Assembly: GCF_014647875.1 (NCBI RefSeq)
Contig: NZ_BMQA01000033.1
Coordinates: 1-64,000 of the forward strand
Origin: Streptomyces brasiliensis
Lineage (GTDB): Bacteria; Actinomycetota; Actinomycetes; Streptomycetales; Streptomycetaceae
Length of the DNA: 64,000 bases
Direction of reading: 5' to 3'
The notes beneath the pieces were generated by a model. The model had not been told where the DNA came from. It saw only the letters and a program-made list of their open reading frames with translations, and ran no database searches. Both the position numbers and the translations under genes were made by a program. Of the stretch, positions 38,089 through 46,554 are shown in pieces (the first letter of the stretch is position 1; every line of letters starts with the position of its first letter).

Positions 38089-39225
38089 CTACTTCTGCCG
38101 CTTGTAGAAGGGCAGCGCCACGACCTCGTACGGCTCGTGACTGCCCCGGATGTCCACACCGACGCCCGCCGTCCCTGGCGCCGCGTGCGCCGCGTCGACG
38201 TACGCCATGGCGATGGGCCTGCCCAGCGTCGGCGAGGGGGCGCCCGAGGTGACCTCGCCGATCACCTCGCCACCGGCGACGACCGGGTACCCCGCGCGCG
38301 GGACCCGGCGGCCCTCGGCGATCAGGCCGACCAGGACGCGCGGCGGGTTCGCCTCGGCGCGGGACGCGGCCTCGGCCAGCGCCTCGCGGCCCACGAAGTC
38401 GCCCTCCTTGTCGAACTTCACGACCCGGCCGAGCCCTGCGTCGAACGGGGTCAGGGAGGTGTTCAGCTCGTGCCCGTACAGCGGCATGCCCGCCTCCAGG
38501 CGCAGCGTGTCCCGGCAGGACAGACCGCAGGGGACCAGCCCGGCGCTCTCGCCCGCCCTGGTCAGCGCGCGCCACAGTTCCACGGCGTGCTCCGGCGCCA
38601 CGAACAGCTCGAAGCCGTCCTCACCGGTGTAGCCGGTGCGCGCGATCAGCGCGGGGACACCGGCGACGGTGCCGGGCAGGCCCGCGTAGTACTTCAGGCC
38701 GTCCAGGTCGGCGTCGGTGACCGACTTGAGGATCGCGGGGGACTCGGGGCCCTGTACGGCGATCAGCGCGTAGTTGTCCCGGTCGTCGCGGACCTCGGCG
38801 TCGAAGCCGGCAGCCCGCTCGACGAGCGCGTCGAGGACCACCTGGGCGTTGGAGGCGTTGGCCACGACCATGTACTCGGCCTCGGCCAGCCGGTAGACGA
38901 TCAGGTCGTCCAGGATGCCGCCGTCGGCCCGGCAGATCATGGTGTAGCGGGCACGGCCGACGCCGACGGAGGCGATGTTGCCGACCAGGGCGTGGTTCAG
39001 CAGCTGGGCGGCCTGCGGTCCGGTGACGGTGATCTCGCCCATGTGGGAAAGGTCGAACAGGCCGGCCCGGGTGCGCACGGCGATGTGCTCGTCGCGCTCG
39101 GAGCCGTAGCGCAGGGGCATGTCCCAGCCGGCGAAGTCGGTCATCGTCGCGCCGAGGGAACGGTGCAGCGCGTCGAGCGCGGTGCGGCGAACTCCGGGGA
39201 ATGCTGAGGATTCGGTACTGCTCAT
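38089..39225 (-). CDS. gcvT: Glycine cleavage system T protein (aminomethyltransferase)
   Basis: 378 residues. Transfers the methylene group from the H-protein-bound aminomethyl moiety to tetrahydrofolate, releasing ammonia. Motifs: MTDFAGWDMPLRYG, GLFDLSHMGEI, RTGYTGEDGFELFV, LPCG-like LVPCGLSCRDTLRLEAGMPL and the C-terminal GxxxPTLGRPIAMAYV region. ATG 39225 was chosen: an in-frame ATG at 39273 would lie within the riboswitch. First gene of gcvT-gcvH-glyA-sdaA. Confidence 0.97.
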   Translation of the reverse strand: MSSTESSAFPGVRRTALDALHRSLGATMTDFAGWDMPLRYGSERDEHIAVRTRAGLFDLSHMGEITVTGPQAAQLLNHALVGNIASVGVGRARYTMICRADGGILDDLIVYRLAEAEYMVVANASNAQVVLDALVERAAGFDAEVRDDRDNYALIAVQGPESPAILKSVTDADLDGLKYYAGLPGTVAGVPALIARTGYTGEDGFELFVAPEHAVELWRALTRAGESAGLVPCGLSCRDTLRLEAGMPLYGHELNTSLTPFDAGLGRVVKFDKEGDFVGREALAEAASRAEANPPRVLVGLIAEGRRVPRAGYPVVAGGEVIGEVTSGAPSPTLGRPIAMAYVDAAHAAPGTAGVGVDIRGSHEPYEVVALPFYKRQK

Positions 39226-39264
39226 CGGACGGTCGTCTCCCAGGAAATGACGGGCGAGGTCGTT

Positions 39265-39475
39265 CCTCCCCATCTGTCATCGGAACCTGAGAGGTTCGCC
39301 ATGACCACCTGGGACGACGGTCACGGCTTGCACCTTGGGTGGAGCCACTGTGGCAGCGGCCCGCTTTTCAGATGTGCCTCGCCCGCGCGGTAACGGGGCC
39401 TGAGAGATTCAAGGGAGGGACTTGCTCCTTCGGCGCCCCGGTGACGTACTGCCGGGGACTCTCCCGCGCGGATTC
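39265..39475 (-). ncRNA. Tandem glycine riboswitch upstream of gcvT
   Basis: Reading the minus strand, aptamer 1 shows GCGGGAGAGTCCCC, then GGCGCCGAAGGAGCAAG, then AATCTCTCAGGCCCCG. Aptamer 2 shows GTGGCTCCACCCAAGGTGCA, then GAACCTCTCAGGTTCC and GACAGATGGGG. These are the conserved core elements of the cooperative two-aptamer class controlling gcv operons, where glycine switches expression on. It ends about 40 bases before the gcvT start. Boundaries are approximate. Confidence 0.92.
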
Positions 39476-39651
39476 AAGCGGCCGGTATGCAGTTGGCGCG
39501 GACATCATTGCACGCCCGGCCGCCGCGCGGCAGGCCACCTCTGTAACCAGCCTGTGGCACTACGCGTACAAAACCCGGGACACCGAGTATTACCTTCTCT
39601 TTACACTCGACGGGCAGGGGACCCTCCGAGCCCAGGGGAGGACGATTCACG
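39476..39651. promoter_or_regulatory. Divergent promoter region between the gcv riboswitch and the P-loop gene
   Basis: About 175 bases hold the starts of the leftward riboswitch transcript and the rightward P-loop gene. TATTACCTTCTCTTTACACT (39588-39607) is the AT-richest spot and may contain a -10 box. A GGGGAGGACG ribosome site precedes GTG 39652. No operator seen. Confidence 0.5.
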
Positions 39652-40320
39652 GTGAACAGGACCACGGCGTACGCCACGACGACGGGCCTCGCACTGCCGA
39701 AGCGGCCCGCCGCACCGGCCCGCGAGCGCTGCGCCGAACATCCGGCCCCCGTACTCCGCGACCTGCGCGAACGCTCCGGCCGCAGCCCGCACCACCTTCT
39801 CTTCGGCCCCCGCGACCTGGTCGTGATCACGGGCCTGCCGGGCAGCGGCAAGTCGACCCTGATGCACCGCGCGGTCCACGGCGTCCGCGTCGACTCGCAG
39901 GACACCCGCGACCGCTGGGACGCCCGCACCCCGCGCCTCCTCCCCTACACCCTCTACCGCCCCCTGGTCCGCCTGGCCCACTTCGCCGGACTGCGCCGCG
40001 CCCTTCGCTCCGGTGCGGGCGTCGTCGTGCACGACTGCGGCACCCAGGCCTGGGTGCGCGGCTGGCTGGCCCGCGAGGCCCGCCGCCGCGGCGGCACTCT
40101 GCACCTGCTGCTCCTGGACGTCACCCCGGACACGGCACTCGAGGGCCAGCGCGAGCGCGGCCGGGGCGTCTCGCGCTACGCCTTCCTGCGCCACCGCAGG
40201 GCGGCCGGCCGGCTGCTGCGCTCCGTGGAGCAGGGCACCCTGCCCGAGGGTTGCGGTTCGGCGGTGCTGCTCGACCGGGACGCGGCGGACGTCCTGCGCC
40301 GGATCGGCTTCTCGGATTGA
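39652..40320 (+). CDS. P-loop AAA/kinase-like ATP-binding protein
   Basis: 222 residues from GTG 39652, with GGGGAGGACG upstream. Walker A is LVVITGLPGSGKSTLMHRA at about residue 58; a Walker-B-like segment is AGVVVHDCGTQAWV. The layout (P-loop, LLLLDVTPDTALEGQRERGRGVS, then an Arg-rich lid-like stretch) matches small AAA_33/zeta-like kinases. Substrate unknown. Next to the two SseB-type genes in the same direction, 67 bases apart, so possibly co-transcribed. Confidence 0.85.
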   Translation: MNRTTAYATTTGLALPKRPAAPARERCAEHPAPVLRDLRERSGRSPHHLLFGPRDLVVITGLPGSGKSTLMHRAVHGVRVDSQDTRDRWDARTPRLLPYTLYRPLVRLAHFAGLRRALRSGAGVVVHDCGTQAWVRGWLAREARRRGGTLHLLLLDVTPDTALEGQRERGRGVSRYAFLRHRRAAGRLLRSVEQGTLPEGCGSAVLLDRDAADVLRRIGFSD

Positions 40321-40386
40321 GGGGCTGTCACCGGTACCCGCTAGCCTTTTCAGCCACACCAGTGGTTCCCAGCAGGCGGTAGGCAC

Positions 40387-41178
40387 ATGGACTTCCCGGC
40401 GGACTTTCCCACGGACTTCCCGGCACAGGCGCACCCCCATCCACACGGCGGATGGCCCGGCAACGAACTCGAGGAGGTCCTCTCGGCCTCCCTCGGCGTC
40501 CCGTCGGCCGGCGGCCGCATCGTCGAGGTCCTGGGCCGCAGCTTCGTCTGGATACCCCTGCCGTCCGGCGGCGGTCCGCACAGCGGCCCGCTGGACCTGC
40601 CCACGACGGACATCGGCGGCCAGGTGTACGTCCCGGTCTTCAGCTCCGAGGAGCAGTTCCAGCAGGTGGTCGGCTCCCACATGTCGTACACCATCGCCCC
40701 GGCGGTCGAGTTCGCCCGCGGTCTGCCCCCGCAGGTGGGCATCGCCGTCAACCCGGGCGGCGTGGTGGGCGTCCCGCTGCCGCCGGAGGCGGTGGCCGAA
40801 CTCTGCCGGGCGGGCCGCACCCCGCTCGACGGCGCCGCGAGCGGCGGCCGGGTCCGCCTCTTCGAACCCGACTGGCAGGACGACCCGGTCGACTTCCTCG
40901 CTGCGGCCTCCGCGGAGTTCGCGGCGACGGGCGTGGTCGCCACGGCCCGCCGCTGCCTGGCCGCGATAGAGACGGCGGACCCGGTGATGTTCGTAGGAGT
41001 CGAACTCTCCCAGTGGGAGGGCGACCTGAGAGCCCGCCCCCTGGAAGCCCTGGGCAAGGCCCTCGGCAAGGTCCCGGTCCAGTGGCCGGTGAACCTGGTC
41101 CTCCTGGACGTCGCGGAGGACCCGGTGGGCCACTGGATGAGGCAGCACGTACGGCCGTTCTACCAGTACGGCCACTAG
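40387..41178 (+). CDS. SseB family protein
   Basis: 263 residues with an SseB N-domain-like region (GPLDLPTTDIGGQVYVPVFS, SEEQFQQVVGSHMSY, GIAVNPGGVVGVPLPPEAV) and an SseB C-domain-like region (VGVELSQWEGDLRARPLEAL, DPVGHWMRQHVRPFY). SseB is known from enhanced serine sensitivity in E. coli; its molecular role is uncertain. The location beside a serine/glycine operon is suggestive but may be chance. The N-terminal 20 residues are Phe/Pro/His-rich (MDFPADFPTDFPAQAHPHPH). Confidence 0.86.
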   Translation: MDFPADFPTDFPAQAHPHPHGGWPGNELEEVLSASLGVPSAGGRIVEVLGRSFVWIPLPSGGGPHSGPLDLPTTDIGGQVYVPVFSSEEQFQQVVGSHMSYTIAPAVEFARGLPPQVGIAVNPGGVVGVPLPPEAVAELCRAGRTPLDGAASGGRVRLFEPDWQDDPVDFLAAASAEFAATGVVATARRCLAAIETADPVMFVGVELSQWEGDLRARPLEALGKALGKVPVQWPVNLVLLDVAEDPVGHWMRQHVRPFYQYGH

Positions 41179-41358
41179 CAGCCCACCCAGGGGCAGCCGA
41201 CCCGGGGACGCGGGGTTGTATCGACATGCGGCTCCGCCGCGTGGGCGCGGCAAGCCACAACGCACCCGTACCCGCCGACGAACACAAGGCCCCGAGCCGG
41301 TGGGCGCTTAAGCTGTTCGCCAACGCGGGGCAACTTCTCAAAGAGGGCGGTACGAAAG

Positions 41359-42147
41359 GTGAGTGCAAGCCGCAGCGGCAGCGTGGAGCACATGCTGCGC
41401 CAGGTGACCCCCGGGCGATACGACGCCTACGAGGCCCTGCTGCGCGCCCTCGCCACCCCGTCCTCCGGCCAGATCTGGATGCTCCTGTGGCACGGCCAGG
41501 CGGGCTCCCCCGACGCCCAGTACGGGAACATGGAGATCGACGGCTACGGCTACGCCCCGTGCGTCACCTCCGCCCAGGAACTGTCCGCCAGCGGCTGGAA
41601 CCGCTCGTACGAGGTGGTCGACGGGGTCGACGTCGCCCGCACCCTCTACCCGGACCACCACGGTCTCTGGCTCAATCCGCACGCCCCGGGCGGCGGCGTC
41701 GGCATCCCGTGGCTCGACCTGCGCCGCATCGCGACCGGCCTGGACCGCCAGCCCGCGGGCCCGCTGCGGCTGTCGGAACCGGGCATCGAGATCCCGCAGT
41801 TCTACGCCCTGCTCGCGCAGAACGCCCACCGCACCCCGGCGGTCCGGGCCCTGCGCCGCGCCTGGGTCCAGCCGGCGCTCGGGTCGCCGTACCTCGCGAT
41901 CGGCCTGGACGTGTACGACAGCTCCCCGCCCGCGGTCGACTCCGTGCGCGCGATGATGCAGCAGTCCATCGGCGCGGTCCCGGACGGGCTGCCGGTGTCG
42001 ACGGTCGCGATGTCCGACGAGTACGACCCGGTCGTGATGTGGATGCGGGCCGGCAGCCGCCCGTTCTACGACCGAGAGGCCCACGCGACGGCCCCGGCCC
42101 AGTCCCCGGCGGCTGGGTACGGCTATCCGGGCCCCCGCGCCTACTGA
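41359..42147 (+). CDS. SseB family protein (second copy)
   Basis: 262 residues, related to the preceding protein: MLRQVTPGRYDAYEALLRAL, WMLLWHGQAGSPDAQYGNMEIDG-like stretch, VTSAQELSASGW, GLWLNPHAPGGGVGIPW, and a C-terminal half ending YDPVVMWMRAGSRPFYDRE, parallel to HWMRQHVRPFY in the first copy. The start GTG 41359 is uncertain; ATG at residue 12 is possible. The tail is Ala/Pro/Gly-rich. The 180-bp gap before it has no gene that I can support. Confidence 0.82.
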   Translation: MSASRSGSVEHMLRQVTPGRYDAYEALLRALATPSSGQIWMLLWHGQAGSPDAQYGNMEIDGYGYAPCVTSAQELSASGWNRSYEVVDGVDVARTLYPDHHGLWLNPHAPGGGVGIPWLDLRRIATGLDRQPAGPLRLSEPGIEIPQFYALLAQNAHRTPAVRALRRAWVQPALGSPYLAIGLDVYDSSPPAVDSVRAMMQQSIGAVPDGLPVSTVAMSDEYDPVVMWMRAGSRPFYDREAHATAPAQSPAAGYGYPGPRAY

Positions 42148-42671
42148 GCGCCGGTCCCACGGTCAGGACATTGCTGTTGCGAACTTGAAATTCGTCCAGA
42201 TGTCGGGACGAAATGGCTCTCGCCCCCGCTTTTTCCTCATCCTCGGGGATCCCATTTGCGATCGAGCACCCAAATGCATGGATGATGTGATGCTCGTCAC
42301 ATATGGTGCACGCGACCTCAGCCGGGACGCCTGTAGCGTGAGTTGAGAGCGAGGGTGCTGCGCGGTCCCGCTTCCGATGGGTCGCCCCGCAGGCCGGATC
42401 CCATTGTTCGGATAACGGATTCCCCAGGGTGGCATCACGGTTGCGCATACTTTCTCCATCAGATCTGGCGTGTGATCGTGAACGCGTTGAAGACTCGCCT
42501 CTCAGACGCGAGGCCATCGATCCTGTGAGCGAGTGCCCATCGGTGCCAATCGAGGATCAGTTGGACAGTTGGGTCGCATCACGACACAGGCCGCGCAGCA
42601 CGTAAGCGAACCAAGCCGCCCACAGCGGCGGACAAAGGCCGGTCACCACCGGCGAGAGGGGTCAGGTCACT
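42148..42671. promoter_or_regulatory. Long leader/promoter region of the dpp operon
   Basis: 524 bases without a supported gene, AT-richer than the surroundings between 42160 and 42480 (for example CGTCACATATGGTGCA). It must contain the dpp promoter; TAGCGT near 42332 is a candidate -10. The ribosome site GAGAGGGG (42653-42660) serves GTG 42672. I saw no riboswitch consensus. Confidence 0.55.
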
Positions 42672-43670
42672 GTGACCGCACCGATCGAGACCACCGGCGC
42701 GGAGGCTGGAGCACAGCCCGAGGCTGTGCTCGCCGGGGTCAAGAAGAGCCAGATCGAAGGGCGTTCACTCACACAGATCGCCTGGACCCGGTTCAAGCGG
42801 GACAAGGTGGCTGTTGCGGGTGGCGTGATCGTCGTGCTGCTCGTTCTGATGGCAGTGCTGGCCAAGCCCATCGAGTGGATCTTCGGGCTCGACCCCGACA
42901 AGTTCCACCAGGACCTCATCGACCCCGCCCTGCTGGCCCCCAAGGGCGGCTGGGGCGGCATGAGTTGGTCGCACCCGCTCGGCGTCGAGCCGCAGTACGG
43001 TCGCGACATGCTCGCCCGCATCATCGACGGGTCCTGGGTCTCGCTCCTGGTCGCGGGTGGCGCCACACTGCTGTCGGTGGTGATCGGCACCGTGCTGGGT
43101 GTCGTCGCCGGCTACTACGGCGGCTGGGTGGACAGTCTCATCAGCAAGCTGATGGACACCTTCCTCGCCTTCCCGCTCCTGCTGTTCGCCATCGCCATCT
43201 CGGCGTCGGTGCAGGACGGCTTCTTCGGGCTCAACGGACTGTCGCTGCGCATCTGCGTGCTGATCTTCGTGATCGGCTTCTTCAGCTGGCCGTACATCGG
43301 CCGCATCGTGCGCGCCCAGACGATGAGCCTGCGCAAGCGTGAGTTCATCGAAGCGGCTCAGAGCCTCGGAGCGCGTGGTCCGTACGTCCTGTTCCGTGAA
43401 CTGCTCCCCAATCTCGTCGCGCCGATCCTCGTCTACTCGACGCTGATCATCCCGACGAACATCCTCTTCGAGGCCGCGCTGAGCTTCCTCGGAGTCGGCA
43501 TCGCTCCGCCGCAGGCCTCCTGGGGCGGAATGCTCAGCAACGCCGTGGATCTCTACACCGCAGATCCGCAGTACATGTTCGTGCCCGGACTGGCGATCTT
43601 CATCACTGTCCTGGCCTTCAATCTGCTGGGTGACGGGCTGCGTGACGCACTCGACCCTCGCAGCAAGTGA
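42672..43670 (+). CDS. dppC: Peptide ABC transporter permease (DppC type)
   Basis: 332 residues; an inner-membrane channel subunit for di-/oligopeptide uptake. An N-terminal OppC_N segment (WTRFKRDKVAVAGGVIVVLLVLMAVLAKPIEW) is followed by five more helices and the EAA loop (EFIEAAQSLGARGPYVLFRELLPN). An extracytoplasmic loop of about 80 residues lies after helix 1 and includes HPLGVEPQYGRDMLARII. It is unusually the first gene of the operon, before the binding protein. Confidence 0.94.
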   Translation: MTAPIETTGAEAGAQPEAVLAGVKKSQIEGRSLTQIAWTRFKRDKVAVAGGVIVVLLVLMAVLAKPIEWIFGLDPDKFHQDLIDPALLAPKGGWGGMSWSHPLGVEPQYGRDMLARIIDGSWVSLLVAGGATLLSVVIGTVLGVVAGYYGGWVDSLISKLMDTFLAFPLLLFAIAISASVQDGFFGLNGLSLRICVLIFVIGFFSWPYIGRIVRAQTMSLRKREFIEAAQSLGARGPYVLFRELLPNLVAPILVYSTLIIPTNILFEAALSFLGVGIAPPQASWGGMLSNAVDLYTADPQYMFVPGLAIFITVLAFNLLGDGLRDALDPRSK

Positions 43671-43699
43671 TCCACAACGATAGAGGGGGCTTTCCTCAC

Positions 43700-45454
43700 G
43701 TGAAGACGAGAAGGGTTACCGCCGCAGTGGCGTCGGTGCTGGCACTCTCGCTCGGAGCTGCCGCATGCGGCGGCGGGGGCGGCAAGAACGACAGCAGTGG
43801 TGGCGGCGGCGGCAAGAAGGACGCGGCGCTCGACGCCATCGTCAACGTGTCGAACAAGAAGGGGGGTACTGTCACGCTGGAGGACTCCGACGTGCCGGAC
43901 TCCCTGGACCCGGGCAACACGTACTACGGGTTCGTGCAGAACTTCTCGCGCCTCTACGCGCGTACGCTCGTCACGTTCAAGCCGGCCGCCGGCAAGGACG
44001 GCCTGACGGTCGTCCCGGACCTCGCGGAGTCCCTGGGCACGCCCAGCGACGGCGCCAAGACCTGGACGTACAAGCTGCGTTCCGGTCTGAAGTTCGACGA
44101 TGGCACGCCGATCACGTCCAAGGACGTGAAGTACGCCATCGAGCGCTCCAACTTCGCGCCCGAGGCTCTGTCCAACGGCCCGACGTACTTCAAGGCGTAC
44201 CTGCAGGGTGGCGACAAGTACAAGGGTCCCTACAAGGACAAGTCCCCCGAAGGCCTGAAGTCGATCGAGACCCCGGACGACCAGACGATCGTCTTCAAGC
44301 TGAACCAGCCGTTCGCCGACTTCGACTACCTGGCGACCTTCTCGCAGACGGCCCCCGTGCCGGCGGCGAAGGACGACGGTGCGAAGTACGTGCAGCACAT
44401 CGTGTCCTCCGGCCCCTACAAGTTCGAGTCGTACGAGGAGGGCCGCGCGGCCACCCTCGTCCGCAACACGAACTGGGACCAGAAGACCGACTCGATCCGC
44501 AAGGCGCTGCCGGACAAGATCACGGTCAAGTTCAAGGTCAACCCGGTCACGATCGACAACGACCTGCTGGCCGACAAGATCACGGGTGACATCGCGGGCA
44601 CCGGCGTCCAGCCGCAGACCCAGCCGAAGGTCCTCAACGGCAAGTACTCCAAGCAGACGGACAACTCGTACGCGGGTGCCACGTCGTACATCGCGCTGAA
44701 CGTCCACGTGGCGCCGTTCGACAACGTCCACTGCCGTAAGGCCGTCCAGTGGGCGATCGACAAGCAGTCCGTGCTCGACGCCATCGGCGGTACCCCGAAG
44801 GGCGACGTGGCCACCACGCTGCTGCCGCCGTCGGTCAACGGCTACACCAAGTTCGACACCTACGCGTCCGCGGGTCACAAGGGTGACGCGGCCAAGGCCA
44901 AGGAAGAGCTCAAGGCGTGCGGCAAGCCGAACGGCTTCTCCACCACGCTGACGGCCCGTTCCGACCGTCCCGCCGAGGTCGCCCAGGCCACCGCCATCCA
45001 GAACTCGCTGAAGAGCGTCGGCATCAACGTCGAGATCAAGCAGTTCCCCTCCGGCAAGTACTTCTCCAACTTCGCCGGTGTCCCGAGCTACGTCCACGAG
45101 CACAAGCTGGGCATGCTCTCCATGGCGTGGGGTGCCGACTGGCCGACCGGCTACGGCTTCCTGGACCAGATCATCAACGGCGCGGCCATCAAGCCGTCGG
45201 GTGGCAACAACCTGATGGAGCTGGACGACCCGAAGATCAACGACGCCCTGAAGAGCGCGATCGCCAACACCGACTCCGCGGCCCGCACCAAGGCCTGGGG
45301 CGACATCGACAAGATGGTGCTCGACAACGCCTCGGTCGTCCCGCTCGTCTACCGCAAGAACCTGTTGCTCCGGCCGTCGTCCGCGACCAACGTCACGGTC
45401 ACGCAGGCGTACCTCGGCATGTACGACTACCTGCTGCTGAGTTCGTCGAAGTAA
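43700..45454 (+). CDS. dppA: Peptide-binding lipoprotein (SBP family 5)
   Basis: 584 residues. The GTG start at 43700 has AGAGGGGG upstream. Lipoprotein signal AAVASVLALSLGAAAC, then a Gly/Lys linker, then SBP_bac_5: GGTVTLEDSDVPDSLDPGNTY (close to 20 residues), LVPDLAESL-like VVPDLAESLGTPSDGAKTW, TYKLRSGLKFDDGTPITSKD, ASVVPLVYRKNLLLRP. It captures peptides outside the cell for DppBC. Codon usage is slightly less biased than in neighbours, typical of a highly expressed gene. Confidence 0.95.
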   Translation: MKTRRVTAAVASVLALSLGAAACGGGGGKNDSSGGGGGKKDAALDAIVNVSNKKGGTVTLEDSDVPDSLDPGNTYYGFVQNFSRLYARTLVTFKPAAGKDGLTVVPDLAESLGTPSDGAKTWTYKLRSGLKFDDGTPITSKDVKYAIERSNFAPEALSNGPTYFKAYLQGGDKYKGPYKDKSPEGLKSIETPDDQTIVFKLNQPFADFDYLATFSQTAPVPAAKDDGAKYVQHIVSSGPYKFESYEEGRAATLVRNTNWDQKTDSIRKALPDKITVKFKVNPVTIDNDLLADKITGDIAGTGVQPQTQPKVLNGKYSKQTDNSYAGATSYIALNVHVAPFDNVHCRKAVQWAIDKQSVLDAIGGTPKGDVATTLLPPSVNGYTKFDTYASAGHKGDAAKAKEELKACGKPNGFSTTLTARSDRPAEVAQATAIQNSLKSVGINVEIKQFPSGKYFSNFAGVPSYVHEHKLGMLSMAWGADWPTGYGFLDQIINGAAIKPSGGNNLMELDDPKINDALKSAIANTDSAARTKAWGDIDKMVLDNASVVPLVYRKNLLLRPSSATNVTVTQAYLGMYDYLLLSSSK

Positions 45455-45495
45455 GCACAGGCCGGATCCCCCTGAAAGGCAGGTGAAGGCACCGG

Positions 45496-46554
45496 GTGGC
45501 CGGGACGGACAACCCCGTCCCGGCCACCGGGAGCCGCACAGCTGTGGCTGCGTACATCATCCGACGCGTCTTCGGCGCCTTGGTACTGCTGCTGGTGGTC
45601 AGCGCAGTCACCTTCGCCATCTTCTTCCTGGTCCCCCGCCTCGGCGGTCAGACAGCCACCCAGCTGGCTACCCAGTACGTCGGCAAGGACGCCAACCCCG
45701 AGTCCGTTGCCGCGATCAAGCGGAACCTGGGTTTCGACCAGCCCATCTACATCCAGTACTGGGACTACCTCAAGGGCCTGTTCGTGGGCGCCGACTACAA
45801 GTTCGGCCCCGACGCCACGCACTGCGCCGCCCCTTGCTTCGGGTACTCCTTCAAGAGTCACGTCGAGGTGTGGCCGCAGCTCACCGAGCGTATTCCGGTC
45901 TCCTTCTCGCTGGCGGTCGGCGCGGCCGTGATCTGGCTGATCTTCGGCGTGACGACCGGTGTCATCTCGGCGCTGCGCAAGGGCAAGCCGGTGGACCGCA
46001 TCGCCATGTTCATCGCGCTCGCCGGCGTCTCCCTTCCGATCTTCTTCACCGGCCAGGTCATCAACGCGCTGTTCGTCTACCAGTGGCCCATCTGGGACAG
46101 CACCGACTATGTGCCGTTCACCCAGAACCCGGCCGACTGGGCCTGGCATCTGCTGCTGCCCTGGATCAGCCTCGCGTTCCTCTTCTCCGCCCTCTACGCC
46201 CGGCTCACCCGGGCGGGCATGCTGGAGACGATGGGCGAGGACTACATCAGAACGGCACGGGCCAAGGGCCTCAAGGAGACCACGGTCGTCACGAAGCACG
46301 GCCTGCGCGCCGCGCTGACGCCGATCGTGACCATCTTCGGCATGGACTTCGGCACCCTGATCGGTACGGCGGTGCTCACCGAGACCGTCTTCTCCCTGCA
46401 GGGCATCGGCGCCTACTCCATCCAGGCGATCAAGGACAACGACCTGCCCATCGTGATGGGCGTGACTCTGGTCGCCGCGTTCTTCATCGTCTTCTGCAAT
46501 CTCATCGTCGACCTGGTGTACGCAGCCATCGACCCCCGCGTGAGGTACTCGTGA
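45496..46554 (+). CDS. dppB: Peptide ABC transporter permease (DppB type)
   Basis: 352 residues; the second channel subunit. It has six helices (FGALVLLLVVSAVTFAIFFLV; LAVGAAVIWLIFGVTTGVI; IAMFIALAGVSLPIFFTGQV; LLPWISLAFLFSALYAR; MDFGTLIGTAVLTETVF; GVTLVAAFFIVFCNLIVDLV) and the EAA loop DYIRTARAKGLKETTVVTKHG. The GTG at 45496 is assumed; GTG 45543 (VAAYIIRRVFGAL), nearer to helix 1, is an alternative. Its TGA overlaps the dppD start. Confidence 0.94.
   Translation: MAGTDNPVPATGSRTAVAAYIIRRVFGALVLLLVVSAVTFAIFFLVPRLGGQTATQLATQYVGKDANPESVAAIKRNLGFDQPIYIQYWDYLKGLFVGADYKFGPDATHCAAPCFGYSFKSHVEVWPQLTERIPVSFSLAVGAAVIWLIFGVTTGVISALRKGKPVDRIAMFIALAGVSLPIFFTGQVINALFVYQWPIWDSTDYVPFTQNPADWAWHLLLPWISLAFLFSALYARLTRAGMLETMGEDYIRTARAKGLKETTVVTKHGLRAALTPIVTIFGMDFGTLIGTAVLTETVFSLQGIGAYSIQAIKDNDLPIVMGVTLVAAFFIVFCNLIVDLVYAAIDPRVRYS

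Noticed and set aside
39225..39273. N-terminal extension of gcvT (MGRNDLARHFLGDDRP)
   Set aside because: The extension is encoded by the end of the glycine riboswitch, and homology begins after ATG 39225.
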